Positions 27,534 through 37,073 of a stretch of 64,000 bases of DNA are shown in pieces. A program made the position numbers and the translations under genes. Where the stretch lies: assembly GCA_009746045.1 (NCBI GenBank), contig RPFO01000745.1:1-64000 (forward strand). The letters are read 5' to 3'. The first letter of the stretch is position 1. Each line of letters opens with the position of its first letter. The stretch is from Mesostigma viride (lineage: Eukaryota; Streptophyta; Mesostigmatophyceae; Mesostigmatales; Mesostigmataceae). The notes beneath the pieces are model-generated. The model ran no database searches and was not told the DNA's origin. It was given only the letters and a program-made list of their open reading frames with translations.

Positions 27534-28983
27534 ATGACGAGCAAACGCTCCTCGACGCAACGCAGCCTGGCGGCTGCGCTCGGCAATGAAAATACGTCTG
27601 CAGCTCCAGCTGCAGCTTCGCCATCAGGGCCGGAAGGCTGTGGTGACACTAGTCGCGCACTGGTGCTCGCCGCCTCGCCCCGAACCCTCCCGGGCTTTCC
27701 TCGCCCTCTGCATCGCCTGACCCAAAGCGCAGTCGCCCAGGCGAACCTGGCTGGTCTGAGCGTGATTTTGACGTTGCTAGGCTCTTTACCACCTTCGACG
27801 TCAACACGCCTGCCTTTTTCGACATATTGCCACCCATCATGCAAGATACTGGAGCTCGTGTTTTACGGGTCACACGCCTCACTGCTGGCCCTGTGCCAGC
27901 AACTCCAACTCAACACCCACTTTTTCCGCAACGGAGCTGACGGCCGGTTTTCCCATCGCGTATCTGACGACCCTTCTCCGGCCAACCTGGCCGGCTGGTC
28001 TCGCCCCCGCCTTCAGCTCGCAGCTCTCTTTACCCTCGTTAAGCGCTCGGCCGAGGACCTTCTGCACCCCGCCCCCATTACCGAATCCACCTTCCTCCAC
28101 CACCTCCACGACGCCCTCTCACAGCACGTGACGCCCATTGCTGCAGATGTGGCAGCTGTGGGTCGCATGCTGGCTGCTGAGCTCCCCACCATCCCCACCG
28201 CCACCGCCACCCTCCTCGCCTCCCCCCCCCCCCCCTCCGCCTCCACCGACTCCATCACCGCCCAGCTCCGCGACATCGACCAGCGTCTTAAGGACAATGC
28301 CATCGCTATCGAGGTCCTGCATGCAGAACACCGCAGGCCTCACCGCCCAGGCGGTGAAGGACATTGCCGCCAAGCCAGCCCCTGCTGGCCTGGCCGGCAA
28401 TGCTCCTCCCTGCATCACGACCTGAGCGGACATGCTTAAGCAGCACACCACCTCCACCACCTCCGCCGTCGCAGCCCAGCTCCAGCGGCAGACGCTTGAC
28501 CTCCGCGAGTAGACCGAGCTCGCCAAGCGCAGCCTAAACGTCATTGTCAGGAACTTCGACATGGAGGAAGGTGAGAATTCCGAGAAGCTCACGCGTGCGT
28601 TTGAGAGAGAAATCCTAGGTCGCATGGGCCTGAATCGGGTGAGCTAGATCGAGGTGGTCGCCCACCGCCTTCCCCGCGCGCGGGGTAAGGCATGGGGGCG
28701 CCCCCGCTCCTTCTCGATCACCTTTCAGAACCTGGCGGACAAGATTTCTTTCCTTAGACGCCGCAAGCGGCTCGAGAAGACTCACTTCACCCTTGACGAC
28801 GACTTGACCCTGGCGCAGCAACAACGGCGACGGGAGCTATGGCCGACCTACCTCCAGCTCCGGCAGACCAAGGCGGGGCAGCCGGTGTGCTGGAAGGGGG
28901 CGGCCATCTACGTCGGCCACAAGCCCTGGCATGCGACCCCCGCCGCGCGGCCCCAACGACTGACTCGAGACGCCCCAGCTTAG
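27534..28983 (+). pseudogene. LINE ORF1 (L1-like RNA-binding protein), degraded
   Basis: L1-type ORF1 proteins bind the element RNA. The N-terminal part is Ala/Pro-rich. The RRM-like and C-terminal part is recognisable from about 28530: NVIVRNFDMEEGENSEKL, EVVAHRLPRARGKAWG, RSFSITFQNL, then RRRELWPTYLQLR. In-frame stops fall near 28422, 28511 and 28645, and at least one frameshift near 28340, so it is inactive. The nonsense changes here contrast with the indel-only damage in the viral element. Confidence 0.75.
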
Positions 28984-29432
28984 TAGGGGAATACAGCAGT
29001 AGTAGTGTAGAATATATAATAGACCGTGGCCATGTACATGTACGCCTCCTACATGCACTATTCCAGCTGATTCACGAGCATGCATTATTTAGCCATGTAC
29101 ATGCGTGCCTATGATGTGCCACACCCCAGATGATGCCTAGCTTTATTTCGTTAAGCTGTGCCCATGCAGAGAGCTGCTCTCTGCTGAGATGCCGCGCTCT
29201 AGTTTTTTAATTTGTATAGCTATGATGATCTTCCCCCCCATGACTGTAGGCTCCCCCTTAGCTCCAGGGGCATAGCTTGATAGATCATGGGGATGCAGGT
29301 GCCCTGGTGCACCTAGAGCAAGGGTCGTTTACATTCCCACCCTTGCAGGAAGTAGCTTAGAATGTATTACAGGCCATATGCCCCTTCTCAAAGGCTATGT
29401 GCTACATATACTCCCAACGGAGTTATGTTCCT
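28984..29432 (+). other. LINE 3' UTR
   Basis: Non-coding sequence between ORF1 and the TAAT tail, with the family's terminal hairpin at about 29411-29422. No other feature was recognised. Confidence 0.5.
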
Positions 29433-30154
29433 AATTAATTAATTAATTATCTTCCATCATCATTCCGTCATCATTCCGTCATCGCGACTAGCAAATGTGC
29501 ACCACCCTTATGCTGGCATATGCCACCCCTATAGTGACCCTATAGTGACCGCGGCCTAGGATGGGGTCTCACCCTAGCTAAAACCTAAACCCTGAACCCA
29601 AACCCGTCTCCAGACTTTCCTTGACCCCATGGCCTATGAGGGGCACTGCTCACCAGGTTATGACATTTAGGCTGGCATCTGTCACCACCCCGGCAGTTGT
29701 GATGGTGTGTTGGGGTGTGACAAGGATGGCGAAAAATTGCACGTACTTACTCTTAAGATTAAGAACGCCCAATTTTTCGCCACCCTGCCACCCCTTGGCG
29801 CGGGTCATAGGAGGTGTTTGTCAAGGTGTGAGAGTGATGGCGAAAAATTGCACGTACTTACTCTTAAGATTAAGAACGCCCAATTTTTCGCCACCCTGCC
29901 ACCCCTTGGCGCGGGTCATAGGAGGTGTTTGTCAAGGTGTGAGAGTGATGGCGAAAAATTGCACGTACTTACTCTTAAGAGAAAGAACGCCCAATTTTTC
30001 GCCACCTTCCCCCACTGGCCGGCGCTGGGGTTGGCGTGGGTTGTTGGATGTGGCGAAAAATTGCACGTACTTACTCTATATATAAAGAACGCCCAATTTT
30101 TCGCCATGTCCTCGCATGGTGAGGGAGGCGACGAGGGCCGCGCGGCGGGGTGTG
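29433..30154 (+). repeat. PLV left terminal inverted repeat
   Basis: Matches the reverse complement of 47333-48059 nearly base for base, from the TAAT tract inwards to GGCGGGGTGTG at 30154, where the two arms diverge. It contains four 54-bp hairpins and a telomere-like stretch (CCTAAACCCTGAACCC near 29583). Long reading frames inside it are by-products of the repeats. Confidence 0.95.
29728..30105. repeat. Array of four 54-bp hairpins in left TIR
   Basis: The units are 29728-29781, 29839-29892, 29950-30003 and 30052-30105. Each has perfect 12-bp arms, GGCGAAAAATTG and CAATTTTTCGCC, around a 30-bp centre with CACGTACTTACTC. The first three repeat at exactly 111 bp with a conserved spacer; the fourth has a different spacer and a TATATATA centre. 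Candidate roles are replication origin, binding site for the recombinase or helicase, or packaging signal. Confidence 0.95.
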
Positions 30155-30279
30155 ACCGGAACCGGATCGACGTCTACTCGGAGACGAGGAGACAGTGAGC
30201 GCGACGTCTTGGAGGTTGTAAACCGTTTTTACAAAGAAATGCATGGCAGAAAAACAGGCTTTTATTAAAATATTTAAAA
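30155..30279. other. PLV left spacer
   Basis: Short non-coding stretch between the inverted repeat and the helicase stop. It is AT-rich near 30240-30275, where it could supply a 3' processing signal for the minus-strand helicase transcript. Confidence 0.5.
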
Positions 30280-32310
30280 TTACTTATCCGCTCCCTGCAG
30301 GAAAGGAGCGATTTCATCCATCGACAGGCCAGACAACGACGTGATCGAATAATCCTTCTCATCGCCCCACCACGAGGGTTTATACCTATCAAGAAACGCA
30401 TGCATGTCCGCCTTCGAAATTTCCAAGTAACCACCGCCACGGCTGTTGCCCTTTGACCCTTTGGCAGAAATTCCCAGAGTTGGGCTTAACAACCTGTTGA
30501 CGAGCCCGCTACACTGTGCAAAAGACAAACTACCAGCCTCGCCTGCTCGCCGTTGGTATCCAAATGTTGAGCGCATGAACCAGGCCTTGTCGGCAATTTC
30601 GCCGTCAATTCTATTCCCTAGTGCAATCGTCTCGTCGCGCGTCAACTTCATTGTGAGATTGGACGGATCAGCCGTCGTGATGAAGTCGATGATAGGCGTC
30701 CCTTCTAGTAGCTTGAGCGTAATGGCCAGAGACTGTGCTAGTCCAAAACGAGAATACGCCTTCAAATCAAACAAGGACTCTGACTTCTGCAGAATCAACA
30801 GATTGTCTCTGAAATGCTCCTTGGTTCCTAGTCCCGTCAACTTCGAATATTGCCGAATGCCAACGTACGCCTTCCTCCCCATCTCCTTGTCCAGAATTTG
30901 AGGGAGCTCGTCGTCGATGAGATTATATGGAATCTCATACAACCGATGAGTCAATTCGTACACCGCCTTCAGACGCATTTCGTACGGTGAAAGTGGAACC
31001 GTGCCGCCGATTCTCCCCTCTAGATCCTTGTACTCCTCCTCGCTCAGAAGCACCACCTCCCTGTCCTTGTCTGGATCTTCTAGTACCGGAAGCGGAGGGG
31101 CGTCGATGTCCCCCAACTCCTCCACAGCCGACACCTCCACGCCGTAGTCCTCCGTCAGTATCTTGATGAGATTTCCCTTGTAGTGGGACCTCGACACCGC
31201 GAGATCTTGCTGGTTCCGGCAGAAGAGACGGAACTTGGGGCAATTTCTGTCATAGATACGCGACTTGTCCGCGCTCCAGTCGCAGACTACGTCGGCGTTG
31301 TCGAACAGCAGCTGGATGAGCGCAGTGTCCCCCGCGATCATGTTCTCGACGATCGTGCCGTAGTCCGTTGGGGGGCGGTTAATGAGCGAAGTATCGTCTC
31401 GGTAGAAGATTACCATCTCTCCCTTGACTAGATGGCGAACCCTAAAAATTTGCTGGAGGGTTGTCGTGTAGCTCGCGTAGTTATCCCCGTTGATGAACAT
31501 CCCCACCATGCTGTCGAATGTGTGCTCGGTATAGGAGACCCCAACCGTGATCGTTGGACTGAAAATCAGAAAGTCAAGGTCAGCCCACGCAGCATTCGCA
31601 CCAACCTCTAGATCCTCTTTGCTTGTCAGGCTAGTGTAAAGGCGACCATTCTTTTTCTGCTCTGTGATTTTTTTTAATACCTCATACGCCATGGCGGCCT
31701 CTTTTTTTCCAGACATTGGGCAGAAGATCCTCTCACCCGCCTCTATCCTCCTCTGACACTCAGTAACAAACCTGTCCACGCAGACCTTTCGCCAGTTCTT
31801 TTCTGATGTCACATCCACCCATCGCAGAGTCCTGTTGGTAGGGCGCCGGAAGGTGTTGCAATCCACCTCCATAGTATCCGCCGCGCGATAGGCCGCTATG
31901 AACTCGTATACCTTTCGAGTAACGGTAGCGTCTAATGCAATCACGACCTTGGACGTCTCAATGAGCCTGATGAACTTCCTCAACACCTCGCGCTTGTATT
32001 TCACGTGGCCCTGCGAAATCGCGGTGAGGGTGTTATATATTTCGTCTAGGATGAGGAGATCGAACGGTTGGTCTGTGACGCGCAAGATGCTGTTAAGAAC
32101 AACCAGCACCCTGTCATCAGACATCATCCCCTTCGGACCGCTCAGGTAGTGACGGAAATTCGGGTCACTGGACAAGATATGGAACGCGTTGTCCTCCCAT
32201 GCAATCGTCCTCCCGCGCTCGCCCAGAGACTTGTAGTTGCGATCCTCCTCCTTGGACAGGCTGATGTTAGCCACCATGCAGCACACGCGAATACCTGGAT
32301 CCCTCCTCAC
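30280..32310 (-). CDS. SF2 helicase, origin-binding-protein-like (C-terminal segment of primase-helicase)
   Basis: The largest intact viral frame (676 aa). It resembles the herpes origin-binding-protein group of SF2 helicases. LLILDEIYNTL (residues about 85-95) is the DExH-type motif II, KVVIALDATVTRKV (about 121-134) is motif III-like, and LQQIFRVRHL (about 290) is the arginine-finger motif VI. The C-terminal 300 residues have no motif I know. Motif I lies upstream in another frame, so the enzyme starts in the neighbouring segment and this is its 3' piece after a frameshift near 32330. Likely role: unwinding at the viral origin. Confidence 0.75.
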   Translation of the reverse strand: MRRDPGIRVCCMVANISLSKEEDRNYKSLGERGRTIAWEDNAFHILSSDPNFRHYLSGPKGMMSDDRVLVVLNSILRVTDQPFDLLILDEIYNTLTAISQGHVKYKREVLRKFIRLIETSKVVIALDATVTRKVYEFIAAYRAADTMEVDCNTFRRPTNRTLRWVDVTSEKNWRKVCVDRFVTECQRRIEAGERIFCPMSGKKEAAMAYEVLKKITEQKKNGRLYTSLTSKEDLEVGANAAWADLDFLIFSPTITVGVSYTEHTFDSMVGMFINGDNYASYTTTLQQIFRVRHLVKGEMVIFYRDDTSLINRPPTDYGTIVENMIAGDTALIQLLFDNADVVCDWSADKSRIYDRNCPKFRLFCRNQQDLAVSRSHYKGNLIKILTEDYGVEVSAVEELGDIDAPPLPVLEDPDKDREVVLLSEEEYKDLEGRIGGTVPLSPYEMRLKAVYELTHRLYEIPYNLIDDELPQILDKEMGRKAYVGIRQYSKLTGLGTKEHFRDNLLILQKSESLFDLKAYSRFGLAQSLAITLKLLEGTPIIDFITTADPSNLTMKLTRDETIALGNRIDGEIADKAWFMRSTFGYQRRAGEAGSLSFAQCSGLVNRLLSPTLGISAKGSKGNSRGGGYLEISKADMHAFLDRYKPSWWGDEKDYSITSLSGLSMDEIAPFLQGADK

Positions 32311-32768
32311 CGCCTCGTTGACGAGTTCACGAATCCTCTCAGATTTACCTGTCCGCAGTTGGACTGGACGAGGATGGTGCTCTTGTGCGGGCCTCTAAAT
32401 AGCGCATCCCAGCTGAAAGGCTTGATTTTCTCGGACGAGTACGTGTGAGTGAACGGGACTTGATCAGAGTCCGCCCCTTGCATAACGGGAGGTGCGATCT
32501 CGATCTTGCGAGCATCTGGCGATTTCCTGTAGCAGTCATAGAATACCTGCCCCGATGGGTATTGGAGCGTGAATGGGCCGTTCTTCTCGTGCACCTTGTT
32601 GCAGATGAGGCAGATGTGGTCGTCACACTGTTGATACTTAACCCTCACGAGCTTGACGTCTGGAGACAACTCAATGCGGCCACATTCGAGGTAATCACAT
32701 TCGGGGGCCACCTTCTCCATCGCGGCGAGAGATGCAGAAATGTCGATGTCCTTGCCCGCCGCCTTCAC
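32307..32768 (-). pseudogene. Zinc motif and Walker A segment of the primase-helicase
   Basis: This links primase and helicase in a third frame. It has a herpes-primase-like zinc motif (CLICNKVHEKNG, then VFYDCYR), followed by STILVQSNCG, the start of the Walker A loop. One base later, in the helicase frame, the loop continues as TGKSE. So one frameshift lies inside motif I near 32340, and another joins this piece to the primase near 32766. These positions suggest one original polypeptide of about 1150 residues. Confidence 0.7.
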
Positions 32769-33775
32769 CGTACACTCGCGACGTCCGCGAACCCTCTCCT
32801 CTTGAGCGATGCCGCCCAGTCCGGAGGCGCACTCACTACCACCCCGCCAGAGACGTCGTCAGGCGAGTAAACGTTGATGAGATGGTCGAGGAAGTCGCTC
32901 GACGAGCCTTCGCATGTGCGCAGAATTCCCAGAGGGTCGGTATCCCCAAACTTGTGCATCCCGACGCACCGGAAAAGACTGTCTCTCCTGTAGACGGCCT
33001 CGTCGATCACCGTATCCATTTCGCCAAAAAAGTCAGCTGGGTGGCGACAGATCTCGTCGAATTCTTCTTGACCGCTGACCTTGTATTTAAGCAGCTCGTG
33101 AGCGTCATCGTGAACAGGCGAAGAAGTGTCGAACGATGCGCGCTTGATAAAATCGGTGAGGCCGCTGTACCAATACACTCTCGCGTCAAGGTCGGCAAGA
33201 ACGAGACCGCGCACGACGATGTGGAAGGACGATTTGAACAGATCCTTCTTCATGCGAGACGCTGTGCTGACCTCGTAGCGAAAACCCTCCGTCGCGATGT
33301 TCAGGACGACTCGGCAATACTCGTCGTGCACACGGCGGAAGTGTCCTGGATAATCGATGTTTGCCAGACGCTCGTCATCTGGATCGACCTTGTCGTCTAT
33401 GTCGACGTACGCCCACGACGGGTCGTCTGGCTTTATGACTTCGTCGAGCGTGCGGCGAACGGGATGAGCAGCGCACTCCGCATAGATCCGCGAAAAGTCT
33501 GCGAGGTTGCCGTAATGCGCGTACTCGTTGGCGTCTCGCGTGTTGATGCCACGCGCGCAAATGAAACGATGGCCGAGAGACACCCCGGCCTCTTTTGTGG
33601 GGGCCTTCTTGTAGCGCCATTGCGTGACGACCTTGTTCATGGTCTCATGGGTGGCCTCGGGTGGTGGGTGGAGTAGAGCCAGCCACGGAATGTCCGAGTC
33701 CTTTACATTCCCACCGGATGTCGAAAAACTTCCAGAAGGTCCGACTGCGACGACACGACTTGGTGCAGACGACAT
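32765..33775 (-). CDS. Archaeo-eukaryotic (herpes/NCLDV-type) primase domain
   Basis: 336 residues that would make primers for viral DNA synthesis. The three AEP motifs are visible: the metal-binding AYVDIDDKV (Asp 125 and 127), KSSFHIVV (Ser 183, His 185), and DEAVYRRDSLFRCVGMHKFGD (about 258-278). Motif III spacing is like UL52-type and large-DNA-virus primases. The start ATG at 33775 follows an AT-rich TATAATATAATATC stretch. The frame ends at a frameshift, beyond which the zinc motif and helicase follow. Confidence 0.8.
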   Translation of the reverse strand: MSSAPSRVVAVGPSGSFSTSGGNVKDSDIPWLALLHPPPEATHETMNKVVTQWRYKKAPTKEAGVSLGHRFICARGINTRDANEYAHYGNLADFSRIYAECAAHPVRRTLDEVIKPDDPSWAYVDIDDKVDPDDERLANIDYPGHFRRVHDEYCRVVLNIATEGFRYEVSTASRMKKDLFKSSFHIVVRGLVLADLDARVYWYSGLTDFIKRASFDTSSPVHDDAHELLKYKVSGQEEFDEICRHPADFFGEMDTVIDEAVYRRDSLFRCVGMHKFGDTDPLGILRTCEGSSSDFLDHLINVYSPDDVSGGVVVSAPPDWAASLKRRGFADVASVR

Positions 33776-33994
33776 GATATTATATTATATGTTTAGAAAA
33801 AAAAACATTTCGATCAAAAAGTTTTGAAACCATCGACTCTTGACCATCGAGTGGGAAATGTTGGGATGAAAGTTTTATTTACCGGATATTACGAGCGGTT
33901 TAGATTTCTCCCATGGCACGAGTGTTTTAAATGGGCCTATGGTAAATATCTCCCACGGAAAACCTGTCCGTGTCAGAACTTACTGGCGACTTTT
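33776..33994. other. PLV spacer between primase and recombinase
   Basis: About 220 bp without a convincing ORF. It includes the AT-rich upstream region of the primase gene and the 3' end of the recombinase transcript. Confidence 0.5.
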
Positions 33995-35244
33995 TTACAG
34001 TATTTTCCTCGGCCTCAGCCGACGTCCGCCAGTCTCGCCACCCCCCTGCCGCTCGTAAAGGGCTCCTGTGAGCACGTCGTGTCCCATCAAGTCACCAGCC
34101 CATTTTCGCTTTTGCCACGACGCGCCCTTCAGAAAACGGGTGATGTACGCCTGCCTGGTTGCATCGATGCCGTGGTAGATGCGGTTATAGCGGTTGCTAT
34201 ATAAGGTGTGATCTATTGGATTGCCCGGAGACCTCGGGTCCTCGAATACGTATGCCTGGTTAGCTCTCGCCCCAAGTGCGTTAATCAGCTTAGAGTACCC
34301 ATCTGGGATCTTGAAGTCGTAGACGCCGAAAGTCTCTCGCGTCTTGAATTTTTTGATGATGATGCGATGCTCGCTAGGAATGTATCCGTTCTCGTGCGGC
34401 CCGAGCTCGTCGATAGACCCGACGATGCGCATTTGATCGTGGTCGTACCTGGTCGGAGGCAATTTCTCACCGGACAGATAGAAGACCCATCAGAGCTGCG
34501 TCGGAAGGGGTCCTTTTTGTACTCGGCGGCGGCGATCCGCTGGAGCTGCTCGTACGTGTGTCTCAAGGGCTTGTTCTCGGCCCTATAGAACTTCCTGTCG
34601 ATATCGCCGACCTTCAGCTCACTGACCCGGGCAGCATACGCGTCCGTCACGTCGCGTGGGAGCCTCTTCTCGGATGGCATCATTCGATTCACCCCGTTGA
34701 CGACGCCAAACAGGTTCTTCTCGTTCTCCCTCCACGCGTCCTCTTTCGAATGCGCGAGATTGCGTTTAGGTTCCGAGGTCTCGTGGACGACGCGAAGGAC
34801 GAGGGCGGTGTCGGCGAGGCAATCGACCGACTCGTCTTGCGAGCACCCCATTTTGTCGAGGAGAACTCGCAGCCTGCCGATGTACCCCCTCGCGGTTCTG
34901 CGCGTCGCCCCGCGCTCTTTCGAGGGCCTGCCAGGCTCGTGATGCTCTGGCCGGGCATCCGCTGCGGCGACGGCCTCGTTGAACGTCCAATATCGCCCAT
35001 CGCTAACTCGCGCGGTAGTTTCGCCGGGATGAACCGGTTCCGGCGAGGGTGGAGAGGTCGCCTCCAAGCCGATTTTGTCCGCGCACTCTGGGTTATTTGC
35101 GATCCATCGGTCACTGGGATTCCAGACGCCCTTCTTGACCTTGCTCTTGGCCGAGATGCAGTTCGTCTGGTCGCGGGCGATGGCTCGCCTCTTCGCCTGG
35201 GCCCGTCGCCACTGCTCGCGGCGCTCTTCCACAGTCACCGTCAT
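33995..35244 (-). pseudogene. Tyrosine recombinase/integrase (one frameshift)
   Basis: Probably the integrase of the element. The proposed start is ATG 35244 (MTVTVEERREQW). The N-terminal half (to about 34480) has a basic region and a helical core-binding part. After a frameshift near 34470 the catalytic half follows, with HGIDATRQAYITRFL (His/Arg box), DLMGHDVLTGALYER (the MGH box and the nucleophilic Tyr), and an Arg-rich tail. The MGH...Y pattern is the tyrosine-recombinase signature seen in many PLVs. Cleavage and rejoining would be site-directed, unlike rve integrases. Confidence 0.78.
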
Positions 35245-35605
35245 TTGATGACTGAACATTAGACAATTTTTTTGCCCGTGGCTTTTTATACCCCACGGGG
35301 TGGATTCTTGGGCGTCCTCTGGGCCGCTTTGGTTCGTGTCGTTTTTCCGTTTTGGAGGGTAACCGCCCACGTGGACGCCTGCGATCGCTCACCAAGGCGA
35401 GGATAGCCAATCGGATTTCGGGTTTCATATCGTGACAGGTGGACGGAATCGTGTCGTTGTGGCCAGCTTCTTGAAGGATCCTAACGACACGTTCTAACGT
35501 TTTCTGTCCGAGACGAGATCCCGCGCAGTACCGAAGCAGTGCTTGAGTGTCTAGAACGTACTCCTTCTCGACGCCAGTGTATCGTTTTGCGGGCGAAGGA
35601 TTCAT
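35111..35605 (-). CDS. AT-hook protein overlapping the recombinase start
   Basis: 164 residues. The N-terminal half is helical (LDTQALLRYCAGSRLGQK). The middle has two basic motifs, RRPRGRLPS and KRPRGRPRIHP; the second is a textbook AT-hook for minor-groove binding. The last about 45 codons overlap the recombinase in another frame. So either the two genes overlap, or this was the N-terminus of the recombinase and a frameshift separated them. It starts at ATG 35605, just after TATAATATAAC. Confidence 0.6.
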   Translation of the reverse strand: MNPSPAKRYTGVEKEYVLDTQALLRYCAGSRLGQKTLERVVRILQEAGHNDTIPSTCHDMKPEIRLAILALVSDRRRPRGRLPSKTEKRHEPKRPRGRPRIHPVGYKKPRAKKLSNVQSSNDGDCGRAPRAVATGPGEEASHRPRPDELHLGQEQGQEGRLESQ

Positions 35606-35632
35606 GTTATATTATAATCAGAGAAATTTATT

Positions 35633-36511
35633 TTATCGACAAGAAAACATTGAAGTTCTTTCGAAACATTTTTTTCGGGTCGCGTTGGTCGAAGTCGATC
35701 CCGAAAAAACTATGAGGGTCGTCCTTGACGGCGTGATCCCACAGCGCGAGAAACTCGTCTGGCGCCACGGCTCCTGCGCTCTCTTCCGCGATCTGACGCG
35801 CGGCCCTGTGGTCTTTTGTGCGAAAAGAGCCAGAAAACTGATATTGGCTCGCACTGCTCTAGGGACACCACCGCTGGTGTACGCTTGCGTAAGGAAAATC
35901 ATACTCGTTAGGAAATGCCTGTGCTTGAAAGCAAAAGCCGCGACAGCGTTCTTGGAAGAGCTTTGGTAGAGTGCGCTCCCTTGCATATCGTCAATCAGAA
36001 TCAGTGAGCTAGGAGGACCGTGCTCGAACCTGGTCTCGGGTTTCGTCCAGTTCATGGCGTCTAGACGCAGATACATCGACAGCTCCATCAAATCTTCGTT
36101 TTTCTTTCCGTGGACGTATTCGCGTTGAAACGTTTCCCACACCCTGAGATCGTCCTTGTACCGCTCGTACTCGTGGAGGTCAGATTTGATGTGATCCACC
36201 ATTCCATCGAATGCCAGGTTGGAGTACACTTCCATCTCCATCACTGGCTCGGGGAGCTCTTTGTACTTTGGCTCCGTGTGTGCGGATCCACTGATAAGGT
36301 AGAGCTTGTCGAATGAGTTGTTAGTGAAATAAGTCTTCGCCATGTTGACCGCCGCGGTTGTTTTTCCCGAACGCCTCGCCCCACAAAAGTTGGCAATGAA
36401 GTGCAAGCTCGGCATGTTTTGCGGGGCGGGACGCTGAGGGGCGTATCGCTGCTTGATGTCCCTATTCTCCAGCGATTGAATTCGTCGCTCTTCGATGACA
36501 GCCATTACCAT
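35633..36511 (-). pseudogene. FtsK/HerA (A32-like) genome-packaging ATPase, frameshifted near the C-terminus
   Basis: This motor would pump viral DNA into the capsid. Walker A is GARRSGKTT (residues 44-52). Walker B is LILIDDM (170-176). FLTQAYTSGGVPRAVRANI follows, in the place of the sensor region. Near 35820, after a TTTT run, the frame shifts. The C-terminal 65 residues then read well in the next frame (ends KNFNVFLSIK at about 35630), rather than in the Arg/Ser-rich continuation. Length after correction is about 290 aa, normal for the family. Confidence 0.88.
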
Positions 36512-36584
36512 TCTTAAGACATTTTATTCCTCCAATGAAGCGAGGAGGGATGCCGGATGGCGGCCATGCGAATCTCGTACGGGG

Positions 36585-37049
36585 TCATCGCGACAGGGGC
36601 GGGGGTGGCGGTGGAAGCTGGCGGGTCTTGATCGGGGGTGGCGGGGTGTCCGGCTCTGACTCCCTTGGTTTTCGCCCCCGTCTAGGTTTCGGCGTGTCGG
36701 CGGGTGTCGAGGCGACGCTGTCTTCCGCAAGAAGGCGTTCGATGCGCGATTTATTTCGAGCTTCTTGCAGCTCGAGTTCAACGAGCCTTTGTCGCTGGAT
36801 TTCCAGTTCCTTCGCGAGGACCTTGCGCTTCGTTATCTCTGCCTCCTTTTCATCGTTCCGTCTCTTCTCCCTCTCTGCCTTTGAGCGCTGTTGATAAATC
36901 CTCATCTTGTCACGTAGGGCCTTTTTCTGTTCGTCGTTCAACGGCTGTCCTTTTCGAATCGTCCTGACCAGGTCCACCTGCTCTTCCCGAGTCTCGGCGA
37001 AGGTCTCGTCCTGGAAGCTCATTGGGGTCTCTGAAGCCTCAGAGGCCAT
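36585..37049 (-). CDS. Coiled-coil protein with basic Pro-rich tail, unknown function
   Basis: 154 residues. Residues about 40-105 are a highly charged helix (QRSKAEREKRRNDEKEAE) that should form a coiled coil. Then comes an AT-hook-like PKPRRGRKPRE and a run of prolines. The frame ends at 36585, but another frame continues to about 36530, so the C-terminus may be frameshifted. It is the first leftward gene, divergent from the right-arm genes by only 24 bp. A scaffold or DNA-organising role is possible; no family was recognised. Confidence 0.6.
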   Translation of the reverse strand: MASEASETPMSFQDETFAETREEQVDLVRTIRKGQPLNDEQKKALRDKMRIYQQRSKAEREKRRNDEKEAEITKRKVLAKELEIQRQRLVELELQEARNKSRIERLLAEDSVASTPADTPKPRRGRKPRESEPDTPPPPIKTRQLPPPPPPLSR

Positions 37050-37073
37050 GTTTATATTCTACGTAGATAATAA

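Larger units (their letters stand above)
27300..29450 (+). mobile_element. LINE copy C (ORF1 plus 3' end)
   Basis: A 5' region (about 27300-27530), a degraded ORF1, and a 3' UTR ending in CTCCCAACGGAG and a TAAT tail at 29432-29450. ORF2 is missing, so this is a deletion derivative or a separate family with the same 3' end. Its tail forms the left flank of the viral element. The left limit is approximate. A segment near 27310 resembles 48061-48110, beyond the right end of the virus. Confidence 0.65.

Noticed and set aside
29728-30105. CRISPR-like array
   Set aside because: There are only four units, the spacers are identical rather than unique, the units are inverted repeats, and the host is a eukaryote.
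29621-30198. Repetitive 150-160-aa frames in the left TIR (and mirror frames at 47235-47782)
   Set aside because: They arise from the 111-bp repeat with the conserved hairpin, are mirrored in both TIRs and overlap each other in two frames. The DNA palindrome, not a protein, explains the conservation.
35800-35830. Programmed frameshift in the packaging ATPase
   Set aside because: The shift lies at a T run, but similar shifts occur throughout the viral genes with no common slippery site or downstream structure. Indels are the simpler explanation.
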